Assembly (NCBI GenBank): GCA_963969595.1
Contig: OZ018408.1
Coordinates: forward strand, 39,184,108 to 39,248,107
Origin: Neckera pumila
Lineage: Eukaryota > Streptophyta > Bryopsida > Hypnales > Neckeraceae
Length of the DNA stretch: 64,000 nucleotides
Direction of reading: 5' to 3'
Positions 21,283 through 31,679 of this stretch are shown in pieces. The translations under genes and the position numbers were made by a program. Below the pieces are notes generated by a model. That model did no database searches, was not told where the DNA came from, and worked only from the letters and a program-made list of their open reading frames with translations. The first letter of the stretch is position 1. Each line of letters begins with the position of its first letter.

Positions 21283-21299
21283 AAATAAGCATTTCAATA

Positions 21300-23066
21300 T
21301 GGGGAATTCCTTGAGAAATCGAGCTCAATATGAACAAAAACAAGGATGAGGAAGAATGCAAAAAACAATTATTTCTCCCCAAGAATGAATATTTTATTCA
21401 ATATAAATGTGGATTCTTCATTTGGATCCCAATCTTGCCTCATAGGTTCACCTAAAACAACTACCTTTGGAATTTGTTTTGAATCAAGTGTGAGCCAATC
21501 ATATGTGAGCATATTGAATCATTTTGAGAGCCAACTAGTTATATTGGATGTGGGACTAAAAATTATTTGAAAACACTCCTGTATAAAATAAGAGTACTCT
21601 ATTTCATAAATATATTGCCTAACGTTTCCTCAAAAAAAGTGTATTGCTTTTGAAGATGTAAGAGAGAAGTGTAGATGTTTATCTTTGAAATTTTATGTGA
21701 AAAAGAAGGTCTTGCACAATAGTTTGATCTCCAATGAGTGTTCTTGTGGTTTTATAACCGAATGATTCACATGGTACCCAAATGGATGATTTCCATGGTG
21801 ACCAACTCGGCACTTGAGGGTTCATGTGTCATGGTCTTTTTGAGACAATTGTACAAATTGATTTTAGAAAGTGCAAAACTACCTTAATTTTATATAGTTA
21901 TTGCTTTTAAATGTCTTGAAGCAGCTTGCTAAGAAAATGTGGTTCCAATAATCTACTTTTCATTCCATTTTATTTTTTTATAAAATTGTTAAAATTATAC
22001 TTTGACAATTTGAAGGTAGCATCTTGAAAATCTAAAACATGCCAATTTTTAACTTTTCTATTGAATTTCTCTTCATGTGAGCTCAAGGAATGCACCAATT
22101 ATATTATGAAGATTATCACTATCATCTTCATTTTTGCTATTAATTTCATATTGTTTTAAAGATTTTTGTTGTAATTATGATATTTATAAAGAAATTACTT
22201 TAAAATATTATATAAATATAAATTTCATATTTTAATTATAATAATGGAGCTAAATTTTGGATATATATATTAATACATGAGAACATTTTGAATGTCCTTT
22301 AAATTGTCTTAGGTAGGAGACCTTTATATGGTTAGGGCTCTAATCGTGCCCCCTATCTAGAAAAGTGAGTGATATGTTCTTTAAAATATCTCTGACAATC
22401 ATTGATTAGGTAGCTAGGTAGACTTAAAGGAAAAGTTTATGAACCTTCTAAATTAGCTAATGTATTAGTCAAATGAGTCCAAATGAGAAGTTTCAATGCT
22501 TTGGAACTATCTTGGAAAGTACAATGAGATCCATTTATTATAAATTACTTATTAAAAAAATTTATAGAGTTTTGGATGTACAATATGCTTCGAAAGTTCA
22601 CTATTGCCTACATTGTACATTGATATAAGCAAAGAAACCTTTGTAAGTCCCTAAATGTCACGTAATGTAAAAGCACATCATGTTGGCCATAATGCAACCC
22701 TACAAACCATCAATCCAATGTATCCAGGAGTTCTTCTAGAGTTTTCACTTCCCTTGACCAAATATGTGATCAATAGACACAAATATGTGACCCATCACCT
22801 CCCACACCACAAAGTCGCCTCTCTATTGCGGACTTACACTACTCAAACAATACAAGTCTTTTCAAAATCTCATTCTTTGGTCCAACTCTTGAGTAATACT
22901 TTCATTGTTAAGCAAGTTGGTATTTGTAGCTCTTCAATAACATCTATTGCAGCTCTTTTATGTCTTCAAATTTTTAGTGAGGTGGATATATCACCATTGG
23001 TGATCACTCAACCTTGACCGCGAACTACTTATTGTAGGCCTTAGAAAATCTAATCGCATGGCTAAA
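21300..23066. other. AT-rich intergenic DNA
   Basis: The block GTGCCCCCTATCTAGAAAAG (22340-22430) is the third copy of the repeat at 1845 and 16040. The 120-codon ORF at 22655-23017 shows no motif I recognise and lies in repeat-like sequence. Otherwise nothing was seen. Confidence 0.4.
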
Positions 23067-23965
23067 TTCCTAAAGTTCTTTGCTTATGTTTCAACAAAAA
23101 ACCCGTCTAAACTACCATTCTAATGCAAAGAGCTAAGAAGGAACCAAAAAATTGTTTTTGCAAATCCATTTGTAGGATCTTGCACAAATTTTTTATAAGA
23201 ATGTATTCAAAAAAATTCAAAAACTTTAACCACATAGATTGTCAAATAATAGTGTTCAAAGTGAAAAATAATACTTTTGTAGGAACCTTGCCATACTAGG
23301 TTTCCAAACTTTGAATCATCTTAACTTAAAAATTTTGAACTAGAGAGACTTATGATAAAAAACCTCTATGGTAGAGAATTGAGTTGAAAATTTTGGGAAA
23401 AAAAAGAAATTAATTATTTTCGTCCTTTAATAAATTATGAGGTAGAAATATGATGGAGATTGAATAGAAATTTGTGTTGTTTATTGTACAAAGATGGAAT
23501 TGAAACATGTTAATTGCAACAATGAGGTTGTTGAAGCAAACGATATTAATCCTATACAACTTTTTATTTTGAAAATTTTGAAAATTGAGTTCAAAAACAT
23601 ATAAAAACCAATTCTATATATTATTTTTTCTAGAACTACTTGCTAAACAAGATGCTCCATAACATTTGCATCACAAATCCAAGTGAAATGAGTCGAAGCT
23701 TTCTAGATAGACAAAAATACATTTTATGAGGAAAAAAATTGAAAAGCTCTTGTATTTTTTGAGTCTTTTTTCTTGCCCACATTTAGCTAATTTTAAATTG
23801 TGCAACATAACTTTTGCTCCCAGGCACCAAATCAAAGTAAAAAATTACATTCCCCAAATTCTATTACATTTTTACATCTTCAAAAAAATAAGAATTAAAA
23901 TTGACATCGTAGGAACTTGCCCAAAATCTTTAAAAGCCCATTTTAGGACAATGGTTCTTTGGGTG
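23067..23965 (+). mobile_element. TTAA-CCCCTAAAGG element, copy C
   Basis: A diverged member. The right end is GGTTCTTTGGGTG followed by TTAA (23966-23969). The left end is worn (TTCCTAAAGTTC after CTAAA), so TTAA is lost there. Interior family blocks (ACTACCATTCTAATGCAAAG, CTTTTGCTCCCAGGCACC) keep their order. Confidence 0.75.
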
Positions 23966-23969
23966 TTAA

Positions 23970-24681
23970 TATTTCAAGTTTTGTAGGGGCATATTCAACA
24001 ACCTTTGCTAGTACCATTCAATAGTATAGTTCAACATTTTGTAGAGGTCAATTTAGGATGCAAATACCTCAATGGCTTGGACATCTTATAGCAAGGAAGC
24101 CAATAATAGGTACATCAAATAACATACATCAAATTCAAAGGCTTTCATGTTTTAGTATGCCTTCAATTGATTAAGAGTTGGTAATACTGATAAAAATATG
24201 GTCTAGTATGAAAACCAAGGGAAGGGCTTAGAAAAAAGACCAATGAAAATTGTTGAAAGTCTTCTTGTTGTCATTTCCATAAGCTACACATACTATGTTT
24301 CAAATAAATCACAGTAGATACACCTAAAATCAACACCTATAATGTCCATCCCTATTTTTGAATGGAAAATGAACAAGCCAAATACTTGAAATGTTGACTA
24401 GTAGAAGGATATTTTGGGCAATAAATAGGTTCATTTTTGTAATGTGAGGCGACAATTTTATAGAGGTTTTGTTTTTGGTAAGGCTTTCTTTTAATTTAAC
24501 TTGGGCAATCTTTGATACCATGAATGCCTTTCCTTTGTACACATCAAATGGATTTAAAATTCACCTAAGTTACAATTGTAGCCTTCTACAACCTTAACCT
24601 TTGAAAACTTAAACCGTTGTCTAAAGGAAATTGGAGGAGGTTTGATTTTTTATTGAACTACAAAAACAATGCATGCATTGC
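23970..24681. other. AT-rich intergenic DNA, no gene seen
   Basis: This lies between copies C and D. No reading frame, terminal repeats or RNA gene were recognised. Confidence 0.35.
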
Positions 24682-24685
24682 TTAA

Positions 24686-25502
24686 CTCCAAAAGGACCAA
24701 GGTCTTTTTCTGCCTTAAAACACTCGAAACTGCCATTTCTATAGCAAAGAGTAAAAAACTTTGAAAATTGTTTTTCTTACATATCTAATTATAAGGTCTT
24801 ACACCTAACTAGTATAAAAATGTGTGGAAAATTTCTGAATTTTTGACCACACAGATTGTAAGATATTTGCGTTTAAAGTAATAAAAACAGGTTTTTCAGC
24901 ATATTGCGGGACTAGATTATTTGACTTTAAACTTTCAATATTTAATTTTGATACTTTAAAAAATTGTTAAGCAGAAGTAGGTACAAGAAAGAAGGAAAAT
25001 CTAAATTATTAATATCTCTGGAATTTAAATGCACTAATCCCAATGGTGGAATTGTTCTAGCAAACAAACTAAACCATGTGGAACTTTTTTGTTTGAAAAA
25101 TTACAAAATTTGCATTTAGAAATGAATCCTACAAGTTATTTTATTCTAATTGCACAAAAAACAAGATTGTCGATCATTTTTTTTATAAAAAATCCAAATG
25201 GAATGAATCAAAGCTTTCTCGGTAGACAAAATAAAATCTATGAGAAAAAAAAAATTAAAAATTTTAAGTTTTTTTATTATAGCCCACCCTCCCCGCCCCC
25301 CCACCCTACCATACCTCTCGGCATTGTTTGGGGCATAACTTTTGTTCCCAGGCATTGATTTAAAAAAAACTTATATTTTCACAAAGCTAGTCAATTTTTA
25401 TATCTTCAAAAAAAATATCAAAAAATTAGGACAAAATTCCAGCCCGTAGGTATCTGCCTAAAATTCCCATTTGTTTCCCAAATGGACAATGGTCCTTTAG
25501 GG
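24686..25502 (+). mobile_element. TTAA-CCCCTAAAGG element, copy D
   Basis: TTAA at 24682-24685 and 25503-25506. Left end CTCCAAAAGGACCAAGG, right end ATGGTCCTTTAGGG. At 817 bp it is about 100 bp shorter than its sisters, from internal loss in the left half. The family blocks AAACTGCCATTTCTATAGCA and TTTTGTTCCCAGGCATTG are present. Confidence 0.85.
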
Positions 25503-25506
25503 TTAA

Positions 25507-26483
25507 ATGGAGTGCTAATAATGTTGAGCTTGAACATTGATCCAACCTAAAAGATTTTATTTTGGTTCAAAATTTCAAACCTGAAGCCAACAATTCAGGA
25601 AATTAAACTAGACTATTTAGTCCTCACTTGTACCCGTCTCAATTTAGCCCTCTTGTACCCATGTGGTACATTTCAAAACAAAAATGTAGACTAGTACACT
25701 TGGACTAAATTGAAATAGAGGCAATAATAGGTTGGTTTACCTTAGTAGCTATAGAGCGTATACAACTAAAGGCTTATGAAGAGGTACTAAAGATGCACTA
25801 AGGTAATATTACTAAATTCATTTGAATAAGGTTTTGAACATAGACCCCATTATTGGATTGTAAAACTTTTGTTGGGTCTTATTGGTAGTCAAAAGGGAAT
25901 TTTAGAATTTTTTTTTTGCACATAATACAAATAAACTATGAATATTTAAAGTTCTAAAAATAGATATATTTGAAATTGATCCTAGACAAGAATCTATAGG
26001 GATTGATTTTAGGTCATAATTTGGTATAGCTGCTTCATTTTAAGGTGGAGTCCCTTTATCTAAGAGCGGTTTTAGTAGAAGTAAAGTTGTTGGATAAAAA
26101 GATTCAACGAGATGAATAAATGCTAGTTTGTATATTCGAGACTGTTGAACCTAAACAAAAATTTTAGTTGGAGGGGCTAAAAATAGATGCATGAATTTTG
26201 GAGATTGTTATTCCAATAGTAGCAAGGTGATTGTCATTTGTTTTATCTTTATTTTAAAAAAGTTTGCACTATTACATCTTTGATAAGAGGTTATTTTTTA
26301 GATTTAAAGAGCTAAAGCATATTTGGTTTTAACTTAGACAATTTGCCTTGTGGATCTTTTGATTGACCATGAATGACTTCATTTTTAATATTGTGACTTA
26401 AATTTCTAATAAGATTTAGTACAAGATATAGAAGAGCCTAATTGAGGGTGCAAAAGTTGTCTTCACAAAGGCACTCTTGCATA
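25507..26483. other. AT-rich intergenic DNA, no gene seen
   Basis: No gene or defined repeat boundary was found between copies D and E. Confidence 0.35.
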
Positions 26484-26487
26484 TTAA

Positions 26488-27414
26488 CCCCTAAATTTCT
26501 ATGACTATATTTTCATCAAAAAATGCTCAAAAATTGTCAATTTTAGTATAGGTACCCAATTTTTGAAAAAAACTTTTTTTGACACATCTAACCGTAGGAT
26601 CTTGTGGTATGCTGACTTGAAAACATGTGGTAAAAATTTCAGAAATTTCCACCACATGGATTGCAAGATATAAGCATTCAAATTCCTTGAAATCATTTTT
26701 CAAATTCCCTACAAAAAACAGGGCAGCTGCACTTCACAAGCTCACTTTTCTAGGAAAAATGTCTAAAATGATGGTGCTTCTTTGGATTTCTTTTTCTAGA
26801 CAAACTGGCTACATGCTTGAAAAATTTCACTTCATTTGGAATTGTCCAACATATAGGAAAAAAATAGTAAGTAGATAGTAGTAGAGAATGATTCAAAACA
26901 CAAAATTGTCAAGAATTTAATTATGGAATTGAAAAATGCCAATTCCAACGATCTTAATGTTGTAATAAACAATCTACGTCCTAAGATTTTATTTTTTTAC
27001 AAAAAAAAATGAAAATGGAGTAAGATAGAGGACTTCAAAGTTTATTTTAGAGTAGAAAATCCATAACTGCCCGCAAACTAAAAATACTCATAACTTTTGA
27101 CTCACTGATCAAAATGAGATGATTCAATACTTTCCATGTACATATAACTGTAGATAATCAATTTCAATTTATTTTTTTGGAATGAAGTGATTTTTTTTTA
27201 TTTGCCCGAACTGCCCAGTTACAAAAAAAAATAACATATTAGGCCATAACTTTTAACTCACATTTCCAAATGTCATGAAATTTAGTGCCTATGAAAGATA
27301 TTCCTTGCCTCCACCTTGTATTAAAATGTCAGCCTAAAATATAGAAATCTCTAGTCACACATACCTGCCCAAAATTTCTATACAATCAAAAAATGCATAC
27401 TGGTCCTTTAGGGG
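26488..27414 (+). mobile_element. TTAA-CCCCTAAAGG element, copy E (subfamily 2)
   Basis: TTAA at 26484-26487 and 27415-27418; 927 bp. The left end reads CCCCTAAATTTCTATGACTA and the right end TACTGGTCCTTTAGGGG. The interior differs from the main type and closely matches copy I (59064-59974), for example GGGCAGCTGCACTTCACAAG against TAGCTGCACTTTACAAGG. It lacks the subterminal GTCCC hairpin. Confidence 0.85.
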
Positions 27415-27418
27415 TTAA

Positions 27419-28179
27419 GCAAATTCCTTCAAGGACTAAGGAGATTCTAAACAAGCTTGATTGGTTGTAGAGATTTAATCTACACAATTGATTGTCATAG
27501 ATATGGACAAAGGGAATTCTAACTACATAGATGCTCACATAATATGACCACATTGTATATAAATTTATTTATTTTTATCATATTAACCATGACTAATATA
27601 CTTAGGCTCTATTTAGGATGTTTTGTAGTGGGGACTTGATATGTAGTACATTTTTTCTGTTAAGTCATTCTATCTATTAAAAAAAATCTACTTCTAAAGT
27701 ATTGCAAATTGTCTACAAATGACAAAGATGTCAAGTGTTTAAATGTTACTCCCTTTTATGTATTCTTACACTTATGAATGTTGATGGACAAAGTACATCT
27801 ACTACATCTACATTTTAGATGAATTGACTAAAAAAGAATGACAAAAATGCAGCTATTGCTCATTATTGTATTATTTTACAACCTTTCAAAAACACTAAAA
27901 GCCAGGGGTTAAACAATTTGATTGTGATGATTAGACTTGTACATCTTTATGAAAGTCATCATGTTACTATGGCAATTTCTTTGCATGAATATTGGTACAT
28001 GAATATTTATAAGTTATTCTCTCCTAATTGTCTTTATATAATTTATTATGTATTATAACTTTATATATGTTAGTCTGACAAGACCAAAGTCTTGGAATGA
28101 CTTATAATTTTTCTCACAAGTCCTTTGATTTCGACATTTACAATTATTTTTAAAGTTGTTTTTTATGGTGTGGGAATGT
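27419..28179. other. AT-rich intergenic DNA, no gene seen
   Basis: A CCAGGGGTTAAAC near 27902 resembles a worn right end of the TTAA family, but no matching partner end was identified. Confidence 0.3.
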
Positions 28180-28790
28180 CTAGCTTTCTAGGGATATTTT
28201 TTACTTTCATTGGTGCTTGAAAGCTAAAGTTATGTTGTTTTAAACAAAAAAATTAACTTGGGGTAGCAAGAAGAAAACAGAAACATTTGAAAAATTTTAG
28301 AAATTTGATTCTTATAGATAATATCTATGTTTAAATGCAAAGCTTTGATTCATTCCATTTAGATTGGTGAAGTAAAACTTATGAAAAGTCTTGTTTAGAG
28401 GGCAATCAAAGCATCTTCTTAGAACATCATGTATAAGATTAGTTTTTGAGATCAAATTTCACAATTTTCCAAAACAAAAACTTTTTTAGGAATTAGAGTG
28501 TTTTCTAGAACAATCTCATAATTAGAATTGATGTTTTTTGATTCCATCTTGGAGTTGTCGATGATTTATTTTTCATTTCATCTTATATATGTTTCTACTT
28601 AATAATCTTTTAAAAAATGAAAATCTTCTTTCTTTTTTTGCAATTTTTATCTTAGATCTTCAATTCAATTACCCACCATATAGATTACAACCTAACAACT
28701 CTTTGGTGCCAAAAATTAAAGTTAAGAGGATAAAAAGTATAAAGACCAAGTATGATAAGGTGCTACTAATAAATTTATTTTCACATTGAA
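28180..28790 (-). mobile_element. Decayed TTAA-CCCCTAAAGG relative
   Basis: Minus-orientation family blocks follow in order: ATTGGTGCTTGAAAGC..AAAGTTATG, AAAGCTTTGATTCATTCCAT, CAAAGCATCTTCTTAGAAC, CTAGAACAATCTCATAATTA and TTTCTACTTAATAATCTTTT. Neither terminus is intact. It is clearly older than copies A-J. Confidence 0.6.
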
Positions 28791-29540
28791 CATTGATATC
28801 TTATAGTCTTCTTATCAAATTTTGTGATTCTTTTTTGCATATTCCAACTTAAATCTTATACAAGATACTAATGGTTGGAATTGCAAAACTAAAAATGTTC
28901 TTTCATAATAGCTCTTTGTACTAGAAATGATAGTTTGGAGGGATTTTTTGGGTATAATATAGTAATAAAACTTCAACCTTGACAGGGATTTGAGGCCAAA
29001 AAGTGTCCAATGGGTGACTTTCAAGGATATCTTAGGATGAAGAATGTACCTTTTGGTTGAAATTGAATCTTTATTTACTAACCAAAGAAATATTCAGAGA
29101 TTCATATTAATTTCCAATTCTATCGCAAATCTTAAAAATTTTAGGACATACACAAGACATTTGCCTTCATCTTAGGAAAAATGAATAGAACATTTCCCTC
29201 ATGTTTAGTGAAAAATTAGAGCATACAAAGCAAAGATTATTGAGGTTGAGTACATGCAATTTATAGGGGGCAAAAAATACTTCAGTCGCACTTTTGTACA
29301 TTGAAGCTCGTACATAATGAATTTCAATGTGATCAATGTTTTTATTATGCATGATTTTTTGCCAGTTGGCTACAACCAAAAGATATAGACGCCAATATTT
29401 TTTAAAGGAAATTTTCATTTTCTTCCAATCAAAATAGCCAAATTATTGTTTTTTTAAGACCACTAGCCAAATTTTACCTAGATACCACCTAGTTTTCATA
29501 TAAACTAGTGTGACCCTGTGCCGTTGGCCCAATTTTCATC
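28791..29540. other. Repeat-derived intergenic DNA
   Basis: 28980-29065 repeats 15710-15790 (TTGAGGCCAAAAAGTGTCCA with GACTTTCAAGGATA). Short ORFs on the minus strand show no similarity. Confidence 0.4.
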
Positions 29541-29612
29541 TACTCCCGGTTCCACTCCTGGTTCTACTTCCGATTCTACTTCTAGTTCTACTCCCGGTTC
29601 CACTCCCAGTAC
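29541..29612 (+). repeat. 12-bp minisatellite reading (Thr-Pro-Gly-Ser)n
   Basis: Six imperfect 12-bp units of CTCCCGGTTCCA type. In one plus frame they read TPGSTPGSTSDSTSSSTPGS, with most changes keeping small polar residues. No longer ORF surrounds it, so it is either coincidence or a relic of a repeat-coding exon. Confidence 0.75.
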
Positions 29613-29662
29613 CAAGAACGCCACCAAAATCAAAGTAAAAGTAATTTTCTAATTTTTTAATC

Positions 29663-29790
29663 AATAAATACTTTGAAATTCAATAACTTTTGCACCACTG
29701 CTCCAAATGCCACGAAACCAAGCCGGTGCACCCCTCCTCGGCGAGAGCTTTCCGACGGTACCAAGCACGCGCCCAGGGGACGCACGGTCA
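29663..29790 (-). repeat. Dispersed repeat, copy 2 (partner at 11742-11850)
   Basis: This is the reverse-complement partner of 11742-11850 and is GC-richer than its surroundings (TGCACCCCTCCTCGGCGAG). Followed at 29810-29862 by an A-rich (CAAAAAAA)n tract that could be a retroposon tail on the plus strand. Confidence 0.6.
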
Positions 29791-29879
29791 GGAAGTTGTC
29801 CACGCTACAAACAAAAAACAAAAAAAACAAAAAAAAAAACAAAAAAAAAACAAAAAAAAACAGCCTCATTTAAGGTATT

Positions 29880-30065
29880 GATGTCACCAAGTATCACCTA
29901 AGCATCGCCCAAGTATCACATGAGTATTGAGGACTGCATAGTTGTCTCCTTATCAACCAGTATTGTCTGAGTATCACCCAAGTATTGCCCAAGTATTGTC
30001 CAAATATTGCCCAAATATTGCCCTAGTAACACCCAAGTATCAAGGACTGCATAGCTGGCTCCCTC
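29880..30065 (+). repeat. 11-12-bp minisatellite, AGTATTGCCCA type
   Basis: About ten units of AAGTATYGCCC/AAGTATCACCC occur. The block GAGGACTGCATAGTTGTCTCC (shortened here) ends the first part near 29950 and returns as AAGGACTGCATAGCTGGCTC near 30045, so a higher-order ~110-bp duplication lies over the short units. Confidence 0.75.
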
Positions 30066-30620
30066 TCCCACTGAATGTGATAGTGGTACCACGGTACTAC
30101 TACTCAATCATATCATTTGCAGGTTCTTTACCTCTTTCCAACTAAGCAAAGGTTCCCCCCCTGGAAAGTTTGAAATTCCCATGACATGATGCATTTTTGT
30201 TTCATAATCATTAGGTTGGGCCATACTATACCAGTATTCATGATGTTCTACAAAAATCCTATACCACACAAAATCACAAATAGACCTAAAATTAATCAGT
30301 CTTTGTAGTAGACTGTAGCTGTCAACTTTGGGATATTTATTCATGATCTGACCTATGATTTGGATGCCTACCAACCCCTCTTACACAACCTTATGATAAT
30401 GTACCAACAGGACTTGACGGACAGACCCCCTGGGGTGGCCTGCCCACCAAAGGTATCCTTGCTCCGTCGACCATCAAGAGTGTCGCCATCCGAACAACAT
30501 CGAAGCCCGGGCATTATTACATGTAAACGTACAATGGGAAATACAGTAAGCAACGTCAAATCATTGAGCTTTTAAAAAAAAAATGTATGTCAACTTGTCA
30601 AATCACAAGGACGAAAAAAT
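30066..30620. other. Intergenic DNA, no gene seen
   Basis: It is slightly GC-richer than the flanks around 30400-30530, with short ORFs on both strands but no recognised motif. Confidence 0.35.
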
Positions 30621-30624
30621 TTAA

Positions 30625-31544
30625 CCCCCAAAGGACCAAGGCCTTTTTTTTGCCAAAAAACTCTCAAAACTGCCATTTCTAGAGCAAAGAGTAAAAAAAT
30701 GTGAAAAATGTTTTTTTTGCACATCTAACCGTAGGATCTTATACCTAACTAGTATGAGAATGTGTGGAAAAAATTTCAGAATTTTTGAACGCATAGATTG
30801 CAAGATATTTGCGTTTAAAGTGGAAAAAACAAGATTTTCAGCACATTGCGAGACCAGATTTTTTGACTTTAAACATTTTTAACTTAAAATTTTTGCACTA
30901 CAGCGTTTTGTGCTTTAAATCTTTATAGTGGAGAATTGAGTTGAGAGTCTAGGAAAAAAAAAAAAATCAAAAAAACTTAATTATCATTCTTTAAAAATTG
31001 TTAAGTAGAAGTAGGTACAAGATAGAAGGAAAATCTAAAATATTCATATATTTTTGATGGAATTAAAATACACTAATCCCAATGGTAAGATTGTTCTAGC
31101 AAGCAAACTAAACTATCACAAAAAAAAAGAATTGAAAAATTACAAAAATTGCATTCTGAAATGAATCCTACAAGTTCTTTTTTTCAAGAAGATGCTCTAA
31201 CTGCCCGAAAAACAAGAATGTCCATAACTTCCTCATAGCAAATCCAATTGAAATGAATCAAAGCTTTCCAGATAGACAAAAATATAATCTATGAGAAAAA
31301 AAAATATTTAAAAGAAAATTCAAAATTTTGCAAATTTTTTTTGCTGCCCTCCCTCCCCACGCATTCCAAGAAATGGCATAACTTCTCGCTCGAAGGTCCG
31401 ATTTCAAATTTTTTTTTCCACCGCATACCTCTCTCAATTCTTCACCTTTTCAAAAAGTTTCAAAGAATCACGACAAAATTTCAGCCCGTAGGTACCTGCC
31501 CAAAAACGCATTTGTCCCCCGAAGGGACAATGGTCCTTTAGGGG
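30625..31544 (+). mobile_element. TTAA-CCCCTAAAGG element, copy F
   Basis: TTAA at 30621-30624 and 31545-31548; 920 bp. Left end CCCCCAAAGGACCAAGGCC, right end CAATGGTCCTTTAGGGG. It has a subterminal hairpin TTGTCCC-CCGAA-GGGACAA (31511-31529). It is one of the best preserved copies. The LINE at 31612 was inserted only ~60 bases downstream. Confidence 0.9.
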
Positions 31545-31596
31545 TTAAATTTTGAATTCTCTGAAATTTATAGGACTCATTGGGTGTACGCTCAAT

Positions 31597-31611
31597 GTGA
31601 GTTGATATTTA
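31597..31611. repeat. LINE target-site duplication, left copy
   Basis: GTGAGTTGATATTTA here matches GTAAGTTGATATTTA at 38281-38295 in 14 of 15 positions. Together they delimit the LINE. Confidence 0.85.
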
Positions 31612-31679
31612 TTTATTTATTTTTATTTTTAAAAGGAACGGTGGCCATTAAAAAAAAAACAAGGGGAAAAAAAAGTACA

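Noticed and set aside
22655..23017. 120-codon plus-strand ORF
   Set aside because: No domain or neighbour support; composition matches the AT-rich repeats.
29880..30065. Possible CRISPR-like array
   Set aside because: Units are 11-12 bp, directly adjacent and without unique spacers; this is a plant-type minisatellite.
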